From XYD12-FULL-36-8 sp964391015 (lineage in GTDB: Bacteria; Bacteroidota; Ignavibacteria; Ignavibacteriales; Ignavibacteriaceae): a DNA stretch of 23,161 nt. Within the stretch, counting starts at the first letter, position 1. The number at the start of each line of letters is the position of its first letter. Shown here one piece after another: positions 8,903-16,429 of this stretch. A program made the position numbers and the translations under genes. Location of the stretch: assembly GCA_964391015.1 (NCBI GenBank), contig CAYMKU010000047.1, positions 1-23,161 on the forward strand, written 5' to 3'. Below the pieces are notes generated by a model that had not been told where the DNA came from, searched no databases, and was given only the letters and a program-made list of their open reading frames with translations.

Positions 8903-9790
8903 TTAACTTGCATTTTTTTCTCTGTATAAATTTCTGATTTTCTTAGCTGCTGATAATTTCATTTCTCTCTCAGCAAGTCTTTCCTGAATTCTATTCATTA
9001 AGAAATCTTCCGGCGTTAAGTAATACAGAGAGCTGTGTAATCTTTTTGTATTATAAAACTCGATATATTCAGCTATCTGTTTCTTTGCATCATCAATATT
9101 TATGAAAGAAGTTTTCTTCAAGCATTCTTCATTAATTGTTCTGAATGATCTTTCTATTTTACCATTAGCTTTAGGATTTGCAATTGAAGTTTTAATATGC
9201 TGAAGACCAACGAACTTAAGGTACTCTGCAAAATCTTTACTGATATATTGCGGTCCGTTATCGGAAATCAGTCTGGGACTATTGCCGGGAAATTTTTCTA
9301 AAGCCTTTTGCACTTTAAGTTCGACATCGGTTGTCTGCATATTTTGTCTTAGCTCATGATGAACTATGTATCTGGTATAGCCGTCAATTACCGAGATCAG
9401 AAATAAAAATGTTCCTTTGTAATTTACAAATTTAATATCTGTATGCCAATGCTGATGAGGAGCAGTCGGCTGTATAAATCCATGCCCCTTAGATTGAGTC
9501 TTAGTCTTGTTCCAGCGATTCAATAATCCGAAATACTTCAATATTCTATATACTGTAGCCGGGCTTGCAAAAGCTTCACTATCGTCAAGCATCATATACG
9601 TCAGGCGCCTGTACCCTTCTCCCGGATGATTTACCGCATAGGCAACAATAGCATCTATTTCCCATTGCAGCAGCCAGTTTTGTTTAGGGATTTTGCCATT
9701 ATGATGATTTGGCTCACCTTCTCTGTCAATCCATGTGTAATATTTACTTGAATTAAGTTTTATCATTTTCAACAAGGTTTTAACAGCCAA
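8903..9790 (-). CDS. IS3-family transposase OrfB (DDE integrase core)
   Basis: This is the catalytic part of the transposase, which cuts and joins the ends of the IS. The rve-type core has D118 (HWHTDIKF), D177 (LISDNGPQY) and E213 (NGKIERSF), the DD(35)E spacing of the family. An HTH_21-like segment precedes the core (PGEGYRRLTYMM). The annotated start is a TTG, but the same frame stays open upstream to about 9904. It probably joins OrfA by -1 slippage on a run of nine A, reading KKKFRWGNLK across the junction, as in other IS3 elements. The C-terminus is complete, ending in LYREKNAS. Confidence 0.93.
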   Translation of the reverse strand: MAVKTLLKMIKLNSSKYYTWIDREGEPNHHNGKIPKQNWLLQWEIDAIVAYAVNHPGEGYRRLTYMMLDDSEAFASPATVYRILKYFGLLNRWNKTKTQSKGHGFIQPTAPHQHWHTDIKFVNYKGTFLFLISVIDGYTRYIVHHELRQNMQTTDVELKVQKALEKFPGNSPRLISDNGPQYISKDFAEYLKFVGLQHIKTSIANPKANGKIERSFRTINEECLKKTSFINIDDAKKQIAEYIEFYNTKRLHSSLYYLTPEDFLMNRIQERLAEREMKLSAAKKIRNLYREKNAS

Positions 9791-9864
9791 GCCGGTTTTT
9801 TGGGTAATTAGGGAAATGAAGTTTACTATTTCATCCCGAGTGTCCGGCTCAACCCATACAGATT

Positions 9865-10172
9865 TCAGATTTCCCCATCTAAATTTTTTTTTAACTCGAT
9901 GTTTTCATTCAGTAAGTATGTTATTGCTTCATCACGGTCTTTTAGCTTCTTATTGAGCTTATTAATTTTCTGTTCGTCCAAAGATGGTTGTTTCTTGCTT
10001 TTAAATTTAAACACATCCGGAGCCGACTCGAAGAGCTTCTTCTTCCAGTTATAAATATCATTTATTGCTACATTGTATTTTTCAGCAACTTGGCTGATCG
10101 GAATATTATTCTCAAGAAAGTCTCTAAGAATAATTGCTTTTTGTTCGGGTGAATGATGTTTTCTTCCTTCAT
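9865..10172 (-). pseudogene. IS3-family OrfA (helix-turn-helix), frameshifted near start
   Basis: The frame ending at TGA 9865-9867 encodes GRKHHSPEQKAIILRDFLEN, then a SQVAEKYNV-INDIYNWKKK helix-turn-helix and a leucine/lysine-rich coiled coil, typical of IS3 OrfA DNA-binding subunits. The only well-placed start is the ATG at 10172, seven bases after AAGGAG (10180-10185), but it is in a different frame. Restoring one G, or one GAAG unit, after ATGAAG would connect it. I therefore read a small deletion in the GAAG-rich start. A rare non-ATG start such as ATT at 10179 is possible but less likely. The 3' end overlaps the OrfB frame at the A-run. Confidence 0.7.
9884..9892 (-). promoter_or_regulatory. 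Candidate -1 ribosomal slippage site (A9)
   Basis: Nine consecutive A on the reverse strand follow GAGTT, exactly where the OrfA frame must move back one base to enter the OrfB frame. OrfA alone would end soon after at a TGA. A-rich slippery runs are the usual way IS3 elements make the OrfAB transposase. Confidence 0.7.
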
Positions 10173-10245
10173 TTGGAATCTCCTTGATTATTAGGTTTTA
10201 CAAAAATAATTATTTAGAAATTCCATTTCCACTTGAGGCATTATA

Positions 10246-11243
10246 AATATATCATTGTCGTCTTAATTGATTTATGTCCGGCAATCTCCTTAACAATATT
10301 TATAGGAACATTATTCTTGATTAATTCTGTAATTGCACTATGACGTAAAGAATGGAATTTAAAATCATTGCTTAGTTTTAATTTTTTTAAAACTTTCTTA
10401 AACTGTTTGCTTACCGTATCAGCTCTCAATTTTAATTTTAATCCTCCATTTATATTCTTTTGAAATAAATAGCTGTCCTTGTTTGCCAAAGTCAAAACAT
10501 TTTCATCATTACCAGAATTTATTACTTCATTAATCAATTCATGTAATCCTTTTGTTAATGGAATTGTTTTAAACGAATTTGTTTTCGTTTGATATATATT
10601 GAGTAACTCATTCTCAAAATCAATATCTTTAATTTTAATATTTAGTACTTCTCAAATCCTACTAGCTGTTAATAAGGTAAATCTTACTATCTGCTTTAAT
10701 TGAATGTCTTTTATTGAATTCAGAATCTTAACTAAATCCACTGAATCAATCGCAAGCATTTTTTTGCTTTCAATCTTGAATTGTTTTACTTTAGCTAATT
10801 TAGAGAATTCTTAAAAATTCAAACTCAACTAATTTATTGAACATTGCTTTGATATTTCGAATATCTATGTTAGTAGATATCTGATTGACTTCACTGCTCC
10901 TTTTGGATTTGAAATCTTCCATCTCTGATTTGCCAACCATTGAAATCGGTTTATCACCGACAATACGAATAAAATTATTGTAACTGTTTCTATAACTAAG
11001 GAATGTATGATGCGAATTATTCAGCTTGTAATGTGAAAGGATTCTTTCCTGTAATTCAGATAATTTTAATTGCGATTTGTCAATTTCTGGTTTTGGTGTG
11101 TGATCAAATTTGAAGTCTTTGAGAAATTTTGTTGCTTCAGATTTAACTTTGGTTTTACAACTGACTGAGGTCATTTTGTTTGTGAGAGGACTAACATAAT
11201 AGAGATAATAGATTTTATACTTGTTTGAATTTGAGAGAAACAT
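10246..11243 (-). pseudogene. Tyrosine recombinase/integrase, multiply disrupted
   Basis: The N-terminal part (11243 down to ~10810) has an arm-binding-like segment (YKIYYLYYVSPLTNK) and a SAM-like core-binding domain (HHTFLSYRNSYNNFIRIVG). The catalytic domain shows TASRI (first Arg), FHSLRHSAI (H-x-L-R-H), AGHKSIKTT and the nucleophile Tyr in MIY. Such enzymes integrate and excise mobile elements at attachment sites. Three lesions are visible. A one-base frameshift near 10805-10815 ends the first frame at 10800. An in-frame TGA at 10652-10654 follows SRI, where homologues usually have Trp, Gly or Arg. The IS3 element is inserted one base past the catalytic Tyr codon. The gene is therefore dead, although its full length can still be read. 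Repeat copy C lies 56 bp upstream of its start. Confidence 0.9.
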
Positions 11244-11298
11244 TTTAAATTCCTTTCTGTTCGCTCATAGAAAGGTCATTAAAAATAGCCTGAAATCG
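11244..11298. other. Integrase upstream region
   Basis: This short gap lies between the reverse-strand integrase start and repeat copy C. GAAAGGAATT on the reverse strand just before the ATG at 11243 offers a plausible ribosome-binding site (AAAGGA). No clear promoter was recognised. Confidence 0.4.
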
Positions 11299-11379
11299 CA
11301 CTAATGAGTTGACTAATGAGTATCAAAAAAAGTTCAAAAATGATATTGAATTTAAACTTTTCCAAATGACTCTTAATTA
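11299..11379 (+). repeat. Dispersed ~80 bp repeat, copy C (integrase-proximal)
   Basis: Two perfect ACTAATGAGT boxes with 12 bp period are followed by ATCAAAAAAA and, about 40 bp on, TTCCAAATGA. The layout matches copies A (1518) and B (4473). The position just outside the integrase 5' end is where integrative elements commonly keep an attachment site with arm-type boxes. After this copy, to 11500, the sequence is A/T-rich with one more ACTAATCA box near 11400 and no coding frame. Confidence 0.78.
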
Positions 11380-11500
11380 GTTGGTTGATGAGAAGAGTTC
11401 ACTAATCAAAAAAAAGTAAATATTTTGGATTTACTCCTGATTTCATTTTATCAAAAGTCATTTTTTAATTTTATCCAAATCGCAAGTTTTCAATTCACAA

Positions 11501-11662
11501 ATAGAGTTCGACAAGGAGCGTGAGGAGTATGTCTATAAAAAACGTAAAGACGGGACTGTGCTTTATGAACCGGTGAAGGTGAATGATCATTTGATGGATG
11601 CACTGCGTTATGGGCTTTATACGAAGTCGAAGGAAGGGGAGCCGGGGATAAGAATTTTGTGA
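11501..11662 (+). pseudogene. Displaced 3' fragment of terminase large subunit gene
   Basis: An open frame from 11501 to TGA 11660-11662 translates to a copy of the terminase C-terminus (KEREEYVYKKRKDG, NDHLMDALRYGLYTKSKEG, EPGIRIL). Over 52 aligned residues I count 45 identities to residues 341-392 of the protein at 236-1414. Most base changes are synonymous, so the copy derives from a once-functional gene. It has no start and no ATPase domain. Together with the intact gene it looks like the host half of a gene 3' end split off by an integrated element. Confidence 0.9.
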
Positions 11663-11706
11663 ATTACAAATTACAGATTACAAATTACAAGTTACGAATT
11701 ACGAGT
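11663..11706. repeat. Heptamer array (ATTACAA variants)
   Basis: About six degenerate seven-base units (ATTACAA, ATTACAG, GTTACGA, ATTACGA) begin directly after the stop of the terminase fragment. Confidence 0.85.
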
Positions 11707-11718
11707 TTTTTAGGTTCT

Positions 11719-11759
11719 AATTACATGGTGCAGTCTCATGGAAGTTGAAATGTCAATTA
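11719..11759 (+). repeat. Left 41 bp direct repeat of VWA-TIR cassette
   Basis: The repeat begins AATTACATGGT and ends CTCATGGAAGTTGAAATGTC AATTA. It matches 16354-16394 at 38 of 41 positions. Both copies are followed 14-18 bp later by GATCCATAATT. The pair brackets the cassette holding the membrane protein and the VWA-TIR-peptidase genes. From here to about 11930 no gene is seen. Confidence 0.85.
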
Positions 11760-11932
11760 CAAGTTGTTGGTTGGATCCATAATTAATTAGAAGAAACCAA
11801 TCCGTACCATAAATTATAAAGAAATATTATATCTTCCGTAAAGCCGTTGAGTTTTATACTTTGCAGGAAATAATTAATATTAGTATTTTAAGTTATGTTA
11901 ATTAGAGATAACAAATAATCAGAAAGAATAAA

Positions 11933-12073
11933 CTTATCATTCCTAAATCCAAATTATTTACGGATAAAGGATTATCAACCGGGAATTACAACTACAGACT
12001 AAAAAAGATAGACTTCAACGGTTACATAGAACATTACTTTAATAAAACAACATGGAATCATTTAACTGGTTAA
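11933..12073 (+). pseudogene. C-terminal remnant of a T9SS-type exported protein
   Basis: The frame ending at TAA 12071-12073 includes KGLSTGNYNYRLKKIDFNGY. It resembles the segment STGxYxYRLKQIDFDGxFEY that precedes the sorting domain in many T9SS cargo proteins of this group. The frame opens only after a TAA at 11909 and lacks a start and a sorting domain, so it is a fragment. Its last 22 bases overlap the start of the membrane-protein gene at 12052, suggesting the cassette was joined here to older coding DNA. Confidence 0.5.
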
Positions 12074-12792
12074 ATTTTATTCTTACTATTCTAAGTAGTA
12101 CAACTCTTACTATTATTTTTGTTTTGATCACACCCCTTGCAAAAAAATTAATTAACAAATACATTGATATTAGATTTGATAAAAATAAAATTAAATACGA
12201 ACACGATTTAGGTTTAATTACTGAAAATGCCCGATTTGATTTTCAAAGAAAAATATATGACTTTAATATTTTTTCCTTAAAAAGGCATGAAATATATGCC
12301 AAATTATATAAGAAAATTTTAACAATTCAGGGATCAGTACTAAGTCTCATGGGTTTCAGAGAATCAGTAGATTTGATGACAATTGATAAAAATAACATAA
12401 AAGAATTTCTAAAAAGAAACAATTTTAACGAATCACATATTAATGAGCTTATCGAGAATTGGGATTCTGATCGAAAAACAATTGTAGATAAAATCAATAA
12501 CCAATTAAGAAATAAAGAATTTAATGATGCCGAGTTAGAATTAATTAAAACAAATAATTATTTCTTAGAATCAAAACTTTTCCTTTCAGAAAACATTGAT
12601 GATACTTCAACCAAAATTATTTCTGATGTGAGAAGTTTATTTCATATTTATAAAATGTCCCATTATTACCAGTTTTATCCGGAGGGTAAATTAGAGGAGG
12701 AAACAAATTTGAAGAAAATGATTGAGGAAAATATAAAAACTCTTTGTAATAATTTAAAGGTTGAGATAAGTAAGGGAGACTATAATGAATAG
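12052..12792 (+). CDS. Membrane-anchored helical protein of the VWA-TIR cassette, unknown function
   Basis: The 246-residue protein has one N-terminal transmembrane segment (about residues 8-28) followed by basic residues. The remainder is cytoplasmic, charged and strongly helical with coiled-coil character (for example 45-75 and 140-200). I recognise no domain. It lies directly upstream of, and on the same strand as, the VWA-TIR-peptidase gene. Its stop codon overlaps the start of a 36-codon ORF, so the three probably form one transcript. Single-helix anchored coiled-coil proteins often accompany TIR or peptidase effectors as membrane tethers or sensors; that role here is inferred. No strong ribosome-binding site was seen before the ATG, and the start lies within the end of an older gene fragment. 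Confidence 0.75.
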   Translation: MESFNWLNFILTILSSTTLTIIFVLITPLAKKLINKYIDIRFDKNKIKYEHDLGLITENARFDFQRKIYDFNIFSLKRHEIYAKLYKKILTIQGSVLSLMGFRESVDLMTIDKNNIKEFLKRNNFNESHINELIENWDSDRKTIVDKINNQLRNKEFNDAELELIKTNNYFLESKLFLSENIDDTSTKIISDVRSLFHIYKMSHYYQFYPEGKLEEETNLKKMIEENIKTLCNNLKVEISKGDYNE

Positions 12793-12895
12793 CGTAATAA
12801 CAAAGTTTTTCCACTTTGAGATTTCAATATTCGACTTGAATGAAGCAACCGAGTCTCTTAAAAGGAAATCTCGGTTGGGACAAAAGGAATCATAA
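12785..12895 (+). CDS. Small 36-residue ORF coupled to the membrane protein gene
   Basis: The ATG lies eight bases inside the end of the preceding gene and is preceded by AAGGGAG seven bases upstream, a good ribosome-binding site. The peptide is basic at its C-terminus (ESLKRKSRLGQKES) and resembles nothing I recognise. Overlap and the strong site point to coupled translation between the membrane protein and the large VWA-TIR gene that begins 67 bp later. It could be a small regulator or partner, a leader peptide, or a decayed N-terminal piece of a larger protein. Confidence 0.5.
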   Translation: MNSVITKFFHFEISIFDLNEATESLKRKSRLGQKES

Positions 12896-12962
12896 AGCTA
12901 TATGTTGTTCTTATCAACTATTGAGTTTTCTTTAATCGACAAAAACTTCAAATTTAGAAACT

Positions 12963-15900
12963 ATGTGGATAATCTTAATTGACCATTCTGGTTCCATGGG
13001 TGACCCCTTTTCAGGCGACCAATTTTTCTCCGGGCGTAGTACGGAAAGCAAAGCTAATACAAAATTAGAAGCTGCGGTAAATGCTATATTGGAACGTCTG
13101 CCAGGTAGATCACCTAATGAGCAAGTAGTTATCATTAGTTTTACATCAAGAGCAGAAATAATTGCCGAAGGGCAGGCAAGTGAATTCAATCTTTTTGAAA
13201 ATGCACTTCATCAGCTTGTAGCTAAGAATGGAACAGATATAGCTGCTGGACTTGAAAAGGCAAATGAGCTTTTAACTGATTATCCATCAGCTATATTTCC
13301 AACTCTATTACTGGTTACAGATGGACAGTCAGACGCGGAAAGTGCATTACGGGCAAAAGAGAAATTATTAGGAAAAATAGTACAACTAAGTGCAATCATC
13401 ATCGACCCAACTGACAAAGCAGATGAATTATTACGAAGTCTGCTACTCAATGGCGAAATTCAGGGAGTAACCTCATCTTCTCAGCTCAATAAAGAAGTAG
13501 AAAAAATTTCCCACATGCAAAAAGAATTTGCACAGGAAGTTGTTGAAATTTATGAAAAATTAGTAAATGATGAAAACAGTGCCTTAACACAACGTGATCA
13601 ATCAAATGACATCTCTTTTGCAGCAGCTTATTCAAAACTATTAATTCCTGAAATCTGGACACCCTTATTGTTTTATATTCATGCATCTTCACTTTCAGAA
13701 CATATTACGAAGCTCCTGCAAGAGAGAGCCAGCGAACTGTTTCTGAATCCTGTGATCACACAAAGTGAAGCTACAACAACGATCCCCAGAGGAACTGAAC
13801 TCACTATAACTCCAAACATTCCAGGCATGCATACTAATCCACGTGAAATTCGAATCACATGGGAAGAAGACGTTCATGAACTTGTAATAAAGATTAAAAC
13901 AGATAGTCAACCAGCTGGCAAACAGATTTTAGGGTCTATTGATATTTCTGTAGAAGGAGCTTTGATTGGTGATGTCCCCATTTCGCTTACCATTTCAGAT
14001 GGGAAACAGAAAAGAGTTGTCGAAAAACCACTTGTGACCGAGGGAAAACTTTACAGGCGAGTTTTTGTATCCTATAGTCGCAAAGATATTGATGTGGTAA
14101 ATGCGTGTCTTAAAACCTATGAAGCTTTGGGAATTTACGTTTACTGGGACAAACAAGAACTCCGTAATCGTTCAGGAGAAGCTTGGAAAGAGGCATTGAA
14201 AAAGTTCATCTCGGAATCAAATGTTTTCCAACTTTATTGGTCTCACAATTCGTCTAAGTCCAATTGGGTGGAAATGGAATACCTACATGCTTTGACAAAT
14301 ACGGGTCAAAAGGGTCAACGATTTATTCGCCCATTAGTCTGGGAAGAGGATTTCCCAGATTTGCCAATAGCATTGGCTGACTTGCAAATTGGTTTTTTAG
14401 ATTTACAGATATGGCGTTCTGCCCTAGAAAAAAAGGAAGAAAAACAAATAGCGACAACTACCTCTATACTGGAGCCAGTGGTTATTCCAACCTTACCAGG
14501 TATACCTCATTCAAATATGAATATTATTCGGGAGGATATTTCGTACGCCATCCAATTTTTAGAGAGAATAACAGAACTACGATATTATCCTGTACCTACT
14601 TTGTTAGTTGATGAATTTATTGTGCAATCTGTGCGAAAAGAATTAGTCATTGATAATCCGCCAGCAGAAGAAGGAGAATCTGCTCCTGTACGATCTATTC
14701 ATCTTGCGAAAATTGTTCAAGCTATAGCATTGGGATTTCATGTGCGGTTCGGAGACAATTTTCCTGTAGAAGGTGAGGAATTCGATAAGACTTTTGGAAA
14801 AGATAATTTATTCTCTGAAAGTTTCTTTGACAGGATTCGGATGTATTGTGAGTATATAATTAACGGACTTGTCATGGAATACCCTGCTGTTGCGGAAATG
14901 AGATTACGAAATTCATTGGACGAATCCCAAAATTTGATGGTTCCTTTACCCTCCCTCGTCCATAATTTGGTACAGATGATATTAGATGATGTGATTGATG
15001 GTAATTATAAACCAATCGGCTATACATTTTTCTCGCTTTCTAAAGAAGAATATGAAAGTGTCAAACAAGATTTAGACAAAGTTGGTATTCATGTTCGTAA
15101 AAATGAGTTTATGGATAAAATATCCTACGATCCGGATATAAATCCATCAGTGCCTTTCATTAAACTAGCAGGTAATCATTTGAATGATATTGATAAGGCA
15201 ATTCAAGAACTTGTTCAAAGTTTTGAAGATTCTTCTTCTATGGATTTACGAACTAGAACCCTTGGTCGCTTGATTTCAAGCGGAATTAAACATCCAAATC
15301 CTGAAATAGAAGAAGAGCTTTCTAATTTGATCTTATCAGCATTTGATCCAAGTTGGAAAAAGGTATTAGGCGAGTTAGTTTCATTGAATGACCAATTATT
15401 TTCACCTAAAATGAGTTCCGTCGAAATGTTTCAAGAGATTTTAAGTGTTGTTGGTAAAATGCTTCGGGAAGGAGCCAAAAAATATGGAAATCACTTTATC
15501 AGAATAGGCAACACAGTACAGAGAAAATCCTGGGAAGTCTGTGAGAAGTTATTAAACAGCGGAGAAATAGTAGTGGAAGACAATTTGAATGACTGGAGTA
15601 AAGGAGACGATGTCTTTATGAGTGGAACTTTGACCCAGATTATTAATCTTTTTGAAGAAGCAAGTGAAGAATTAATTAGAGCATTAGGAAAACCTATTCC
15701 TGTTAAAGTCGATCGATTCTTTGCAGTGCAAGTACCGACCTTTGGTATTTTTACTCAACAGGGAAGCCCTTCAGTTGATAAAAAATTGCGACTTTGGGCA
15801 CTTGATGTGGGAACTCCACCCGAATTTACACTTCCCGGCGTCTCACGAGTTCTACTATGTTTAAATGCACTTGACCATTTTCGTGAAACTTTACGTCAAC

Positions 15901-16304
15901 GAAATAGACCTGTGACCGATGCCTCCAAAATACAACGTTCATTGATGATTCATGAACATTTTCATGCAATTGTAGCTTGCGGTGTTAACCCTGATGGCAG
16001 ATTGCCTCAAGGACCTCGTATCCGTGAATCATGGAACAAAGCCTCACCTGTTAATGAGTCATTAGCAACATGGATGCAGTTACATGATAGCCGGGATAAA
16101 CCGGAAATTTGGGAACATGTTATGGCTTACATATCAATGGGGGAGTATCCTGAATGGCCTTATGCCGGAGCTATGGTTTTGGAAAAAGTCTACCAAGCCA
16201 AAGGATTGTTGGAAATCCAAAAATGGGTACAAAACCTCCGAAATGACCCTGAAATTTGTCTTTTGTCCTTTAATAACCTTGTCATTCAATTGGGACAAAA
16301 CTGA
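12963..16304 (+). CDS. VWA-TIR-metallopeptidase fusion, putative defence effector
   Basis: The 1113-residue protein combines three recognisable parts. Residues 1-~180 form a von Willebrand A domain with complete MIDAS: D7-x-S9-x-S11, T91 and D120 (LLVTDGQSD). After a helical linker and a beta-rich module (~265-360) comes a TIR domain at ~364-490 (RRVFVSYSRKD, GIYVYWDKQELRNRSGEAW, FQLYWSHNSSKSNWVEME). E439 is at the position of the NADase glutamate. Residues ~500-990 are mainly helical and unassigned. Residues ~990-1100 hold H997-E998-H999-F1000-H1001 (an HEXXH site) with E1032 (VNESLATW) as candidate third zinc ligand. The protein has no signal peptide. The likely start is ATG 12963, because a TAA lies 30 bases upstream in frame, though its ribosome-binding site is weak. 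Base composition is less A/T-rich than its neighbours, suggesting transfer. Confidence 0.88.
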   Translation: MWIILIDHSGSMGDPFSGDQFFSGRSTESKANTKLEAAVNAILERLPGRSPNEQVVIISFTSRAEIIAEGQASEFNLFENALHQLVAKNGTDIAAGLEKANELLTDYPSAIFPTLLLVTDGQSDAESALRAKEKLLGKIVQLSAIIIDPTDKADELLRSLLLNGEIQGVTSSSQLNKEVEKISHMQKEFAQEVVEIYEKLVNDENSALTQRDQSNDISFAAAYSKLLIPEIWTPLLFYIHASSLSEHITKLLQERASELFLNPVITQSEATTTIPRGTELTITPNIPGMHTNPREIRITWEEDVHELVIKIKTDSQPAGKQILGSIDISVEGALIGDVPISLTISDGKQKRVVEKPLVTEGKLYRRVFVSYSRKDIDVVNACLKTYEALGIYVYWDKQELRNRSGEAWKEALKKFISESNVFQLYWSHNSSKSNWVEMEYLHALTNTGQKGQRFIRPLVWEEDFPDLPIALADLQIGFLDLQIWRSALEKKEEKQIATTTSILEPVVIPTLPGIPHSNMNIIREDISYAIQFLERITELRYYPVPTLLVDEFIVQSVRKELVIDNPPAEEGESAPVRSIHLAKIVQAIALGFHVRFGDNFPVEGEEFDKTFGKDNLFSESFFDRIRMYCEYIINGLVMEYPAVAEMRLRNSLDESQNLMVPLPSLVHNLVQMILDDVIDGNYKPIGYTFFSLSKEEYESVKQDLDKVGIHVRKNEFMDKISYDPDINPSVPFIKLAGNHLNDIDKAIQELVQSFEDSSSMDLRTRTLGRLISSGIKHPNPEIEEELSNLILSAFDPSWKKVLGELVSLNDQLFSPKMSSVEMFQEILSVVGKMLREGAKKYGNHFIRIGNTVQRKSWEVCEKLLNSGEIVVEDNLNDWSKGDDVFMSGTLTQIINLFEEASEELIRALGKPIPVKVDRFFAVQVPTFGIFTQQGSPSVDKKLRLWALDVGTPPEFTLPGVSRVLLCLNALDHFRETLRQRNRPVTDASKIQRSLMIHEHFHAIVACGVNPDGRLPQGPRIRESWNKASPVNESLATWMQLHDSRDKPEIWEHVMAYISMGEYPEWPYAGAMVLEKVYQAKGLLEIQKWVQNLRNDPEICLLSFNNLVIQLGQN

Positions 16305-16353
16305 CGGGAAAAAAAGAACTCAATCGAATATAAGAGACAAATTTTTAGTTTTG

Positions 16354-16394
16354 AATTACATGGTATGGTCTCATGGAAGTTGAAATGTCAATTA
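16354..16394 (+). repeat. Right 41 bp direct repeat of VWA-TIR cassette
   Basis: This is the second copy of the repeat at 11719-11759, with three mismatches clustered in the ATGGT..GGTC segment. It begins 50 bp after the stop of the VWA-TIR-peptidase gene and is followed by GATCCATAATT as in the left copy. Confidence 0.85.
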
Positions 16395-16429
16395 TAGTAT
16401 TAACAGTATTATGATCCATAATTTGCTGT

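Larger units (their letters stand above)
8853..10245 (-). mobile_element. IS3-family insertion sequence
   Basis: The ~1.39 kb element encodes OrfA and OrfB transposase frames on the reverse strand. Its left end begins TGTACTGGGTCAATGGAAAA and its right end, read inward, begins TATAATGCCTCAAGTGGAAA. After small indels both continue into ATGGAATTT, giving imperfect terminal inverted repeats of about 28 bp. AATA at 8849-8852 and AATA at 10246-10249 form a 4 bp target duplication. The boundaries are confirmed independently because removing the element plus one AATA restores the interrupted integrase frame. OrfA appears to carry a frameshift, so the copy is probably no longer autonomous. Confidence 0.9.

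Noticed and set aside
13695..13910. Reverse frames within the VWA-TIR gene (also 12932-13189 and 13486-13692)
   Set aside because: All are antisense to a long coding region with clear domains and have unlikely composition.
14411..14611. Forward frame inside the TIR-downstream region (also 16084-16383)
   Set aside because: Both overlap the 1113-residue frame in another phase and lack protein-like features; 16084-16383 runs through the right 41 bp repeat by chance.
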